Of a stretch of DNA of 16,484 nt, positions 6,799-13,530 are shown piece after piece. This DNA is from SOKG01 sp964502665 (lineage in GTDB: Bacteria; Chloroflexota; Dehalococcoidia; SZUA-161): assembly GCA_964502665.1 (NCBI GenBank), contig CAZCXP010000046.1, positions 1 to 16,484 of the forward strand, written 5' to 3'. The notes beneath the pieces were generated by a model, which was given only the letters and a program-made list of their open reading frames with translations, made no database searches and was not told the DNA's origin. The position numbers were made by a program, and so were the translations under genes. Each line of letters opens with the position of its first letter. Position 1 is the stretch's first letter.

Positions 6799-6987
6799 CT
6801 ATGCCTTCCGTCTTTCCCCAGTCACCCTGCGCTGTCCCTTCCGTCTATCCGCCAGCACCCTGCGCTGTCCCTCCCGTCTTTCTCTCAAGCGTCTTCGCTC
6901 TGTCGCTGTGGGTGCCTGCATCACTCTGCGCTCACCCTTGCGTCTTTCCCCAGTCACTCTGCGCTGTCTCACACGGCTTTCTTCCAT
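6799..6987 (-). CDS. Arg-rich protein made of 11-residue repeats
   Basis: This 62-residue protein is built almost wholly of five units of 11 residues from residue 9: RRVTGERRKGE, RRVMQAPTATE, RRRLRERREGQ, RRVLADRRKGQ, RRVTGERRKA. It has 22 Arg and 3 Lys against 9 acidic residues, so a net charge near +16. No hydrophobic core is visible, so it is probably disordered or helical and may bind nucleic acid, ribosome or membrane surface. A GAGGAGG Shine-Dalgarno lies 5-6 bases before the ATG, and a promoter (7118-7146) is about 125 bases upstream. Similar RR-x-x-x-RR strings occur as low-complexity tails in other bacterial proteins, but I do not recognise a family. The repeat also exists at DNA level (33 bp). 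Confidence 0.68.
   Translation of the reverse strand: MEESRVRQRRVTGERRKGERRVMQAPTATERRRLRERREGQRRVLADRRKGQRRVTGERRKA
6802..6963 (-). repeat. Five degenerate 33-bp tandem repeats
   Basis: Units are at 6963-6931, 6930-6898, 6897-6865, 6864-6832 and 6831-6802 (the last is short by one codon). Each encodes an 11-residue block starting RR. The first and last units are nearly identical in DNA, while the second is the most diverged. The frame is kept throughout, so the expansion has been constrained at protein level. Confidence 0.75.
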
Positions 6988-7110
6988 TTTCGCCTCCTCA
7001 CTCTCTGTTGGCTCTCCGGTCTTCTCCCTCCGGTTCCGCGACGTAGCAGCGGATGTTGTCTACAAAGCGACCCGAGCGGGTGTGGTCTAGCCCAGCAGTG
7101 CCCATACCAG

Positions 7111-7139
7111 TTGCGATATTCTACTGCGATACGTATACT
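7111..7139 (+). promoter_or_regulatory. Promoter for the plus-strand small membrane protein
   Basis: TTGCGA (7111-7116) and TATACT (7134-7139) are 17 bp apart. The start would be near 7146, with the Shine-Dalgarno of the 7201 gene about 45 bases further on. It overlaps a minus-strand promoter in the same block, making this a compact bidirectional promoter. Confidence 0.5.
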
Positions 7140-7148
7140 ACCTCAAGA
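7114..7148 (+). repeat. 35-bp direct repeat containing a promoter, copy 2
   Basis: This is the second copy of the block at 6231-6265, 883 bp away in the same orientation, with 28 of 35 bases identical. It holds the minus-strand promoter of the Arg-rich gene and most of a plus-strand promoter. Confidence 0.7.
7118..7146 (-). promoter_or_regulatory. Promoter of the Arg-rich small-gene cluster
   Basis: On the minus strand, TTGAGG (7146-7141) and TAGAAT (7123-7118) are 17 bp apart, with the same -10 and geometry as the promoter at 6235-6263. The start would be near 7111, giving a leader of about 120 bases before the gene at 6987. Confidence 0.55.
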
Positions 7149-7200
7149 AGTCTATGTCAAGTCACTGCTGAAAGCGGGGCTTTCGCAGGGAGGTGAACAC

Positions 7201-7428
7201 ATGGAGAATCGTAGAGCACTGTTGTTCGTCGGGATAGCAACTCTGGCTATGCTGGCAGGGGTAGTGTGCCTGCTCATAGCTATGACGACAGCTCTAGTCG
7301 ACAGGGTGTTGCTAGCCCTGGCTACTACATACATCCAAATAGGAATCGCGGGTTTCCTCTTCGCTATCTGGTTCGCCATGCTGGCACTCTTTGTCCAGCT
7401 TAGAGACCAAGGCATCAAGACCAGGTAG
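7201..7428 (+). CDS. Small membrane protein with two membrane segments
   Basis: The 75-residue protein MENRRALLFVGIATL... has a hydrophobic segment at about 6-29 and another at about 46-66 joined by a short loop with one Asp and one Arg, and it ends in a basic tail (RDQGIKTR). Both ends are therefore probably cytoplasmic. The open frame continues upstream to 6769, but that part only mirrors the Arg-rich gene on the other strand. GGGAGGTG ending 5 bases before the ATG fixes the start at 7201. It is the only plus-strand gene in this island and has a recognisable promoter at 7111-7139. No family is recognised. Confidence 0.72.
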   Translation: MENRRALLFVGIATLAMLAGVVCLLIAMTTALVDRVLLALATTYIQIGIAGFLFAIWFAMLALFVQLRDQGIKTR

Positions 7429-7669
7429 GGAACTGACAGAGGACACGTAATCCATTGGCCGGATTGGGAAGGTCAAACAATAGACAAGGAATCCGTCGTG
7501 TGTATTGGAGTGTTCGGCAGACCAGATGGCGGCATGTTTACCACGGAGTACGTGAATCAAACCAGTCAAGCATACGGCTCCGCAGTCAGAACCTAGGGCT
7601 TTGCTTTACGCTGGGGCCCATTCCGCGGGCGGGCAAGATATCGCGCTTTCGGGTCAAAGAGGCCAGGTC

Positions 7670-7930
7670 TCAGAAAAACACAATCCCCACAGGTGCTGCG
7701 ATGATTGTGGCACAGAGGATGGTGCCTATCAGGATTAATGCCCCAACCACCACACCCTCCGGTGCTGCTTCTGTAGCGGCCAGAGCTGGCGCTACAATTG
7801 TTGGAAGGAACGCAAAGAGTACCAGGGCAGCCAGTCCAAGAAAGCTTCGATCCAGGTCAGCGAGGCAACCCAACACCCTCTTCCTCAACGCCTGCCTCTT
7901 ATACTCCAGTCGAACCAGCAATTCCAGCAT
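7670..7930 (-). CDS. Small hypothetical membrane protein (86 residues)
   Basis: The protein begins with a charged, probably helical segment (MLELLVRLEYKRQALRKRV, 1-19). Two membrane segments follow, at about 30-50 (FLGLAALVLFAFLPTIVAPA) and 58-82. The last residues are GIVFF, so almost nothing lies beyond the second segment. GAGAGG sits six bases before the ATG. A strong promoter (7958-7985) would start transcription only about 20 bases before the gene. It looks like a stand-alone, single-gene transcript. No family is recognised. Confidence 0.68.
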   Translation of the reverse strand: MLELLVRLEYKRQALRKRVLGCLADLDRSFLGLAALVLFAFLPTIVAPALAATEAAPEGVVVGALILIGTILCATIIAAPVGIVFF

Positions 7931-7957
7931 GGCAGCCTCTCACATGTGTGTGTCGGT

Positions 7958-7985
7958 AGTATAGCATCACGCTGACTGGTGTCAA
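7958..7985 (-). promoter_or_regulatory. Promoter of the 86-residue membrane protein gene
   Basis: On the minus strand, a perfect TTGACA (7985-7980) is followed by a 16-bp spacer and TATACT (7963-7958). TG one base before the -10 makes it an extended -10 promoter. The predicted start is near 7951. Confidence 0.7.
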
Positions 7986-8130
7986 TGGTTGTCGGCGTTT
8001 ATCACACTATCGTTATCTTAACTAATCCTCCAAATCCTGGGGTAGCACCCGAGAATACCTCTTCGGCTTAGAGCATCTAAGTGCCAGCGGGAAGATTGTG
8101 TCGGCTGGGAGATGCAGACAGGTGCCGACG

Positions 8131-8436
8131 CTAGGATTCTCCCTGTTGCTGCCTCGCAATGTCCCCCACATTCTCCGCTATGCGAAATCCGACAACCACT
8201 ACCTCCAGCATAACCCTCGCGACAACTATGCATAGCAGAAGCCACAACGGGGACAACACTAGCAGCACGCCACCAGCAACGGCTGATTCACTGAACGCGC
8301 CCACTATTCCAACAATCGCGATTGCGGCAGCGAGGAAGATAGCCAATCCATATAGGACCTTGATTATCCTCGTAGTGATGAAGTTCGTAAACGAAAAATC
8401 GAAAAGCTGACCGAAGAATCCTCCTTTTTGTTGCAT
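8131..8436 (-). CDS. DUF4282 domain membrane protein
   Basis: The 101-residue protein matches the DUF4282 pattern throughout: GGFFGQLFDFSFTNFIT (5-21), then IIKVLYGLAIFLAAAIAIVG (first membrane segment, about 25-46). After a small Gly/Ala loop comes a second membrane segment (about 54-78, ending LLLCIVVARV), then the typical LEVVVVGFRIAEN. The family has two membrane helices and no known biochemical role. Length is normal for a minimal member. An AAGGAGG Shine-Dalgarno lies 4-5 bases before the ATG, and a promoter is present at 8476-8504. It is transcribed in the same direction as its neighbours but appears to be its own unit. Confidence 0.88.
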   Translation of the reverse strand: MQQKGGFFGQLFDFSFTNFITTRIIKVLYGLAIFLAAAIAIVGIVGAFSESAVAGGVLLVLSPLWLLLCIVVARVMLEVVVVGFRIAENVGDIARQQQGES

Positions 8437-8475
8437 TCTTCCTCCTTGTATCCTTTCGCTCTGGTCTGATGCCCT

Positions 8476-8504
8476 AGACTAACATCACAGGAAGCAGGGG
8501 TCAA
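8476..8504 (-). promoter_or_regulatory. Promoter of the DUF4282 gene
   Basis: On the minus strand, TTGACC (8504-8499), a 17-bp spacer and TAGTCT (8481-8476), with TG just before the -10. The start would be near 8469, leaving a leader of about 33 bases. Confidence 0.5.
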
Positions 8505-8530
8505 CCTGCCTCAACCTACCTTTACCTACC
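8501..8530 (+). repeat. Three 10-bp tandem repeats
   Basis: TCAACCTGCC, TCAACCTACC and TTTACCTACC follow each other directly. They overlap the -35 of the DUF4282 promoter and extend upstream of it. They may be an operator or chance simple sequence. Confidence 0.4.
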
Positions 8531-8624
8531 ACATTCTCTCTTGCTTGCATCGCACGTCTCTCGCAAGATTGTGTCAGTTGGGGATTGTGAAGAGCGGTGG
8601 TTCGCCTTTCGGTAAAGCTAGCGC

Positions 8625-9812
8625 TTAGCCTCGCTCGCGGCGAAGTGGTATCCAGTCGAAGAGCCGCCCCAGCTCGCCCCGCTCCCATAAAACCACCAGC
8701 GGGGCGGCGATGAAAATGGAGCTGTAGGTGCCCGCGATGATGCCGATGGTCAGCGCCAGGACGAAGTTGTGGATGGTCGCTCCGCCGAGGAGCAACAGGG
8801 CAAGAAGGACCAAAAATGTGGTAAGGCTGGTGTTAAGCGATCTCCCCAGGGTCTCAGTGAGGCTGCCATTGACGACTGACGCGAAATCGGTGCCGATGTC
8901 CCGTCTCCTGTTCTCTCGAATGCGGTCGAATACCACTATGGTATCGTTCACGCTGTAGCCGATGACGGTCACCAATGCGATGATGAACATGGAGTCAACT
9001 TGCAAACTGAACAGAGAGAAGACTCCCAGGACTATCAGCGCGTCGTGCACCAGGGCCACGATGGCGCACGCTCCATAGCTGATAGGATGGACCAGCTTGC
9101 GGAAGGCCCACGTGATATAGAGCAGAATTCCCGCTGCTGCCGCGATCACGGCATAGGTGGTATACTTGACACGCTCGCTGGCAACCTCAGGAGAGATTGA
9201 ATAGATGTCGAGGGAGTCCAGCAGTCCAAACTCCTCCTCCAGGGCTTGCTTAATCTCAGCCTCTTCACCGGTATCTATTGTCTCAGTTCTTATCAGGAAG
9301 GAATCGAGGGTTTTGGGCTCGATATTGGCCCAGGAGTATCCCAAATCGTCCAGGCTATCGCTCAAGTCGATTTGATCTACCGTTTTCCCGAATATAAGAA
9401 CGAGTGTAACATTTCCCGCCGGGCTGGTAGTATTTCCCACCACGGTGGTAGCATTCCCCTCAGCCCCGAAATCGGCTATCCTGATCGTTGTGTCAAACCT
9501 TGCCTGCAGGTCCTCAGCCAGCTGATCTTTTTCCTTCCCTCTTTGCTGGGGGTCCAGTGGTAGTTCCAAGTCGAGGAGAAGGGCGTCTTTGGCGCTGTGC
9601 TGGATGGCGGCGTTGGGGTAGCCAAGGGAGGTCAACTCATCTCTCAGAGCTCCTTCCCCCACCGCATCCTCGAAGACCAGGGTCATGGTGGTGCCGCTGC
9701 TGAACTCGATGCCCAGATTAAGCCCGGATACTATCAGAGAGATGATGCCGACGAAGATCACCAGCCCTGATGCCAGGAAGAACCATTTTCTTCTGCTTAC
9801 AAAGTCAAACAC
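8625..9812 (-). CDS. secF: Protein translocase subunit SecF, with enlarged periplasmic domain
   Basis: SecF works with SecD to pull exported proteins across the membrane using the proton gradient. The 395-residue protein has a first membrane helix (about 11-30), GIEFSSGT (34-41), a long extracytoplasmic region (about 42-212) and a C-terminal five-helix domain. That domain contains LVHDALIVLGVFSL, GYSVNDTIVVFDRIRENRR (285-303), LTETLGRSLNTSLTT and GIIAGTYSSIFIAAPL. Typical SecF is near 300 residues. The extra length lies in the extracytoplasmic region, which seems to hold two copies of the same fold (about 42-113 and 135-206). The start is GTG directly after the secD stop codon, with AAGGAG upstream inside secD, so the two are translationally coupled. 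Confidence 0.95.
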   Translation of the reverse strand: MFDFVSRRKWFFLASGLVIFVGIISLIVSGLNLGIEFSSGTTMTLVFEDAVGEGALRDELTSLGYPNAAIQHSAKDALLLDLELPLDPQQRGKEKDQLAEDLQARFDTTIRIADFGAEGNATTVVGNTTSPAGNVTLVLIFGKTVDQIDLSDSLDDLGYSWANIEPKTLDSFLIRTETIDTGEEAEIKQALEEEFGLLDSLDIYSISPEVASERVKYTTYAVIAAAAGILLYITWAFRKLVHPISYGACAIVALVHDALIVLGVFSLFSLQVDSMFIIALVTVIGYSVNDTIVVFDRIRENRRRDIGTDFASVVNGSLTETLGRSLNTSLTTFLVLLALLLLGGATIHNFVLALTIGIIAGTYSSIFIAAPLVVLWERGELGRLFDWIPLRRERG

Positions 9813-11243
9813 CTATTCCTGCTCCTTGTGAAGCGATGTCTGCTCAAGACTCGCCATGCCGAATAACGAGAGGCGGCCTGCTAGGCGGGTGCCCATAAAT
9901 AGACGCAGAAATGTCCTGGTGACGAATATGGCAGTGAACATGCTCAGCGCCACGCCTATGGCCAGTGTAAGGGCAAATCCCATTACCTTGGGCTCTGCCA
10001 GGGCTCTCCCCATCAGCCAGAGGATGAGGCATGTGATCAGGGTGGATATGTTGCTGTCGCGGATGGCAACCCAGGCGCGATTGAAGCCAGCCTCGATGGC
10101 TCCACCAAGCGTTCGCCCCGCTCTCAGTTCCTCCTTCATGCGCTCGAAGATGAGCACATTGGCGTCAACCGCCATGCCGACGGAGAGAATGAAGGCGGCG
10201 ATGCCGGCAAGGGTGAGTGTGACCGGTATGAGTTTGAACGCTGCCAGCACCAGTATGCCGTAGATCAGTAAGGCGGCGCCGGCCAGCACGCCTGGCAGGC
10301 GGTAGTAGAGCACGATAAAAGCCAGAACCAGAACGAGTCCGACTGCTCCGGCGATAAGGCTTTTCCTTATCGAATCTGAGCCCAGGGTGGGGTCGATATC
10401 CTCCCGAATAATGGGCCCTTCAAGAGGAACGGGCAAAGCGCCCGCGTTGAGCAAGGTCGACAGTCTGCGCGCTTCGTCGAGGCTCCCGATGTTTTCGATG
10501 ACCCCGCTCCCCCCCGGGATTTGTGATCTGACTATAGGGCTGGAGACGTATGCATCGTCGAGGAAGATGCCCAGGGGCCTGCCAACCAGCCGACCCGTTA
10601 TCTCCGCGAACAGGTCCGCCCCCTCGCTGGTGAGCTCGAAGTGAACCTCGGGCTCGCCGGTTATCCGGCCGAACTCCACCCGGGTATTCCTCTTAAGGTA
10701 TCCCCCAGTCAAATGAACCTCTTGACCTTTGCTGGTTAGGGCCGTAGCCGGAATCCATTCTATCACGCCCTGCTCAGTGAGAGACTCGTAACTGGTGAAG
10801 AGCCCTTGAGCCGATAACTGTTCAACCAGTTGCCAGCTCTCGGTAGTCAACTCTCTGAAATCGAGCTCCGCTGTCTGGCCGATGAGGCTGACCGCTGCCT
10901 CGATGTCACGGAGGCCGGGGAGTTGCACGGATATGCGGTCACGGCCCTGCTTCTGGATAACCGGCTCGGAAACGCCATAGGCGTTGACTCTGAGCTCAAT
11001 GATGTCCATTGCGCCTTTTACAGCGTCGGCAACAGTCTCGTTGCCGATCTCCGACAAATCAGCTTTGTAGACAAGGTGAGTGCCGCCGCTGAGGTCCAGA
11101 CCGAGGCTCATCCCCAAAGAATTGTTGCCCTGTCCTCTGTCGCCCAAGCCAGGCACGTGGTAATCCCTAGCTAGCACCGCGGACAGGGCGAGGCCAAACA
11201 GGACAGCGATAATGGCAAGTCTAATGGCATTCCCGCGATTCAC
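9813..11243 (-). CDS. secD: Protein translocase subunit SecD
   Basis: SecD is the partner of SecF in late-stage Sec export. The 476-residue protein has an N-terminal membrane helix (about 7-25), SLGLDLSGGTHLVY (46-59), a P1 region with RDRISVQLPG and TAELDFREL (124-132), and LLNAGALPVPLEGP (264-277). A TLGSDSI segment leads into five C-terminal membrane helices, with GMAVDANVLIFERMKEELR (356-374) and RDSNISTLITCL. Length is normal for a compact SecD. The start is GTG, overlapping the cca stop by one base (TAGTG), with a GGGGAGAG Shine-Dalgarno. The order cca-secD-secF with such tight joints indicates one transcript. Confidence 0.97.
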   Translation of the reverse strand: MNRGNAIRLAIIAVLFGLALSAVLARDYHVPGLGDRGQGNNSLGMSLGLDLSGGTHLVYKADLSEIGNETVADAVKGAMDIIELRVNAYGVSEPVIQKQGRDRISVQLPGLRDIEAAVSLIGQTAELDFRELTTESWQLVEQLSAQGLFTSYESLTEQGVIEWIPATALTSKGQEVHLTGGYLKRNTRVEFGRITGEPEVHFELTSEGADLFAEITGRLVGRPLGIFLDDAYVSSPIVRSQIPGGSGVIENIGSLDEARRLSTLLNAGALPVPLEGPIIREDIDPTLGSDSIRKSLIAGAVGLVLVLAFIVLYYRLPGVLAGAALLIYGILVLAAFKLIPVTLTLAGIAAFILSVGMAVDANVLIFERMKEELRAGRTLGGAIEAGFNRAWVAIRDSNISTLITCLILWLMGRALAEPKVMGFALTLAIGVALSMFTAIFVTRTFLRLFMGTRLAGRLSLFGMASLEQTSLHKEQE

Positions 11244-12739
11244 TACTCTCTCCCCAATCGCTTTGTCACGAAGTTGAGTGCTTCCTCAGCGGTACTGATC
11301 TCCCCCGCGGCCTGTGCCTCCCGCACTGCCTCCAGCAACTCGCCGATCTGTGGACCTGGGGCCAGTCCAAGCTTATCAATCAGGGTGTGACCATCTATGA
11401 ACTTGGGTGGCACGACCGTAGCTTGTTCCTGGAACCATTTGGAAAGGACGTACTGCGTCGTCTCTGCATGCCTGTGCCACTCATCGAGGTCGAGCGTAGG
11501 CCCGCGAGTTGCAAGGTGGTCGGCAAGGGCGAGGAACAGAGTATCGATCCCTACCTCTGCGGTGTCTCGGAAGTACCTGTAGATTGCACGGCGCGATGGC
11601 ATCTCCTGAGCCACCAGATATCCAGGCCTCATATGGTGTTCGATCATTAGCTGCACCATCTTTGTCTCACGGTTACTGAATCTCAAACGCTCCATGAGTC
11701 CAACCACCATGGCCGCCCCCAGCTGGGCATGACCCAAGAAACGCATCCGTCCATTTTGCTCTATCGTTTTGGTCGCTGGCTTGCCGATATCGTGGAGCAG
11801 GCCTGCCAGCTTCAAGAGTGACCCTCTGGTTGGCCCGGCGCCGACCTGCCGAGCGAAGTGCCGAGCAATGTCTGGTGACCAGGGGACTAAAGTCAGAAGC
11901 TCGTCTTCCTTCTCGCCGCTCTCCTGGCGGAGCAGGCGCTCCACGGCGGCGACTGTCTCCAGAGAGTGGTCGAAGACGTCCCAGAAATGCTCCTTCGGCT
12001 GTGCTGCCCCTTTGGTTGCAGCTAACTCGGGCATTATCGGGTCGAGCAGGCCCAGGCGGTCGAGGTAACGAAAGGAGTGATATGCCCGGGGGGTCTCAAG
12101 GATGTAACATAGCTCGTCTCGAAGCCGCTCCGCGGCGACAGTGGTGACGAGCTCATGGTCGCGCTGCATGAGGGCCTCGGTGGTGGGGTCAATGGAGAAG
12201 CCGAGCGTTGCGGCAAGGCGAACTGCCCTCAGAAGCCGCGCTGGGTCCTGCTGAAAACTGGCCTCGCTTGCCGCGCGAACCGTCCTGCTGCTTAAGTCGC
12301 GGTATCCGCCCAGCGGATCGATAACTCGAACCTGAGACCAGCCACCTCTGATATCGGCCAGGTTGAGGGCAAGGGCATTAATGGTGAAATCTCGCGAACC
12401 GAGGTCCTCCTCGATGCTGCCGCGCATAGTGGCGAAATCAAGATGCCAATGACCTCCAGCTTGGGGAAGAACTATCCTGGCTACTTGATTGACCTCGTCC
12501 AGAGGAACCACCCTGGTGCCGAAGGACTTGGCTACCTCAGAGGCGACAAGCGGGGCGTCGCCAGCCACCACAACGTCGATGTCGCTATTGGTCCGCCCCA
12601 TGAGCCCATCGCGGACAAAGCCGCCGACAACGTAACAAACGTTGCCGCGCTCCCCAAGTAGCTCTCTTAGCTTAGCTAGGAGTGAAGCTGCCTCCTCTGC
12701 GGCAAGGAATTTCAGCCTCTCTTTGGTGAGCTTAGTCAT
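11243..12739 (-). CDS. cca: CCA tRNA nucleotidyltransferase / poly(A) polymerase family protein with HD domain
   Basis: The 498-residue class II nucleotidyltransferase should add or repair the 3' CCA of tRNAs. The nucleotidyltransferase head has VVGGFVRDGLMGR (37-49) and metal-binding Asp53 and Asp55 in SDID, then GSRDFTINALAL (114-125). The neck has DPARLLRAVRLAATLGF (165-181) and AAERLRDEL (202-210). The C-terminal part carries an HD hydrolase domain (HDIGK at 316-320, GHAQLG at 336-341, EHH at 367-369), as in HD-containing CCA enzymes. From sequence alone it could be a full CCA-adding enzyme, or an A-adding or CC-adding one. It overlaps secD by one base. A 74-bp repeat lies 62-135 bases upstream of its start. 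Confidence 0.93.
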   Translation of the reverse strand: MTKLTKERLKFLAAEEAASLLAKLRELLGERGNVCYVVGGFVRDGLMGRTNSDIDVVVAGDAPLVASEVAKSFGTRVVPLDEVNQVARIVLPQAGGHWHLDFATMRGSIEEDLGSRDFTINALALNLADIRGGWSQVRVIDPLGGYRDLSSRTVRAASEASFQQDPARLLRAVRLAATLGFSIDPTTEALMQRDHELVTTVAAERLRDELCYILETPRAYHSFRYLDRLGLLDPIMPELAATKGAAQPKEHFWDVFDHSLETVAAVERLLRQESGEKEDELLTLVPWSPDIARHFARQVGAGPTRGSLLKLAGLLHDIGKPATKTIEQNGRMRFLGHAQLGAAMVVGLMERLRFSNRETKMVQLMIEHHMRPGYLVAQEMPSRRAIYRYFRDTAEVGIDTLFLALADHLATRGPTLDLDEWHRHAETTQYVLSKWFQEQATVVPPKFIDGHTLIDKLGLAPGPQIGELLEAVREAQAAGEISTAEEALNFVTKRLGRE

Positions 12740-12774
12740 TCAGGATTTCCTCTGTTCGCAAAACAAAGCTTAGT

Positions 12775-12789
12775 CCGTTCGCCCTGAGC
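12775..12789 (+). repeat. Short widespread-type intergenic motif
   Basis: CCGTTCGCCCTGAGC is, from memory, the core of an intergenic motif seen in many bacterial genomes (complement GCTCAGGGCGAACGG). Only this partial copy is seen here, next to the larger palindromic repeat. Confidence 0.35.
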
Positions 12790-12800
12790 CCCGCCCTTTT

Positions 12801-12874
12801 GGGTAGGTCGCCCGACGTCGGGCGACCTACCCCTGGTCAGATACACGCACCATCCTCATCATTCGTTGGTGGGC
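12801..12874 (+). repeat. 74-bp palindrome-containing repeat, copy 1
   Basis: The repeat begins with a perfect 32-bp palindrome whose left half is GGGTAGGTCGCCCGAC (12801-12832). A unique-looking arm follows, starting TGGTCAGATACACGCAC and ending ATTCGTTGGTGGGC. It is identical to 16403-16476 at 69 of 74 positions. Just beyond, GGGCG-AC-CGCCC (12871-12882) and CCGCC-CAT-GGCGG form further small hairpins. It lies between def and cca, 62 bases upstream of the cca start. Neither strand has a T-run after the hairpin, so it is not a standard terminator. Confidence 0.85.
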
Positions 12875-12946
12875 GACCGCCCATGGCGGGTTCTCAAACA
12901 TACACCGGGTGCGGTAAGCTCAGCCAGCGCTGGGAAGGCCAGGTTC

Positions 12947-13447
12947 TCAGATGTGGCTCAACTCATCCTCATCCTCTGGCTCGATCCTGTGTAGATTGTC
13001 CGTGCTCTCCAGATGGTCGATGTAGACCACGCCGTTTATGTGGTCTATCTCGTGCTCCAGCGCCTGGGCGAGAAGCCCGACTGCCTTTAGACGAACCTCT
13101 TTCCCGTGGCGATCGCGACCCTTCACAGTGACCGATTCCGAGCGCTTTATCTCACCCCTGTATCCCGGCAGGCTGAGGCATCCTTCCACCACATCACGCT
13201 CTCCCGAGCTTTTCACCAGCTCGGGGTTGATGAGTGCAATCACATCCTCTTCGGGCAGCTCGATGACAATAACCTGCAACGGTACTCCCACCTGAGGGGC
13301 AGCCAGCCCTGCTGCTCCTCCTATGTGGTGCATAGTCTCGATCATGTCGTCGATAAGCTTCTGAATGGAATGGTCGATTCTGCGCACGCGCTTCGCTTTC
13401 TGGTGAAGCACGGGATTGTCCATCATAGCGAGGGGCAGAATAGCCAT
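12947..13447 (-). CDS. def: Peptide deformylase
   Basis: Peptide deformylase removes the formyl group from the N-terminal methionine of new proteins. The 166-residue protein has the three family motifs: AAGLAAPQ (45-52), EGCLSLPG (88-95, metal ligand Cys90) and HEIDH (132-136, metal ligands His132 and His136, catalytic Glu133). The first motif has Ala in place of the usual first Gly of GxGLAAPQ, a mild deviation. The C-terminus is an acidic tail (RIEPEDEDELSHI). The ATG at 13447 is preferred since MAILPL... matches the usual N-terminus of the family; the Shine-Dalgarno is poor. The gene follows priA by 83 bases and has its own strong promoter. Confidence 0.96.
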   Translation of the reverse strand: MAILPLAMMDNPVLHQKAKRVRRIDHSIQKLIDDMIETMHHIGGAAGLAAPQVGVPLQVIVIELPEEDVIALINPELVKSSGERDVVEGCLSLPGYRGEIKRSESVTVKGRDRHGKEVRLKAVGLLAQALEHEIDHINGVVYIDHLESTDNLHRIEPEDEDELSHI

Positions 13448-13499
13448 GCCTAAATCTGTTGCGCTCAGTGCCGTGTAACAGGTCCTGACAATTAGGGAG

Positions 13500-13528
13500 A
13501 TTATAGTCTAACAGTGGCGCGTTGTAAA
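13500..13528 (-). promoter_or_regulatory. Promoter of def
   Basis: On the minus strand, TTTACA (13528-13523), a 17-bp spacer and a perfect TATAAT (13505-13500). The start would be near 13493, about 46 bases before the def ATG. It begins just after the priA stop codon, so def and the genes after it can be expressed independently of rplS-priA. Confidence 0.75.
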
Positions 13529-13530
13529 GC

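Noticed and set aside
6802..6963. 33-bp repeats as a possible CRISPR array
   Set aside because: The units are directly adjacent with no spacers, are degenerate, and keep a reading frame with a ribosome-binding site.
6769..7200. Upstream extension of the plus-strand small membrane protein gene to 6769
   Set aside because: The extension only mirrors the Arg-rich repeats of the opposite strand as Ser/Pro/Leu-rich sequence. A strong GGGAGGTG site fixes the start at 7201.
7429..7669. Spacer between the plus-strand membrane protein gene and the 86-residue gene
   Set aside because: Open frames here lack ribosome-binding sites or are shadows of neighbours, and no RNA gene, terminator or repeat was recognised.
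8092..8587. Similar 23-base stretches at 8092-8114 and 8565-8587 (both starting AAGATTGTGTC)
   Set aside because: Only 18 of 23 bases match, and there is no structure or gene context to support a functional repeat.
12801..12832. The 32-bp palindrome as a rho-independent terminator
   Set aside because: No T-run follows the hairpin on either strand, and the same element appears upstream of rplS together with a conserved arm.
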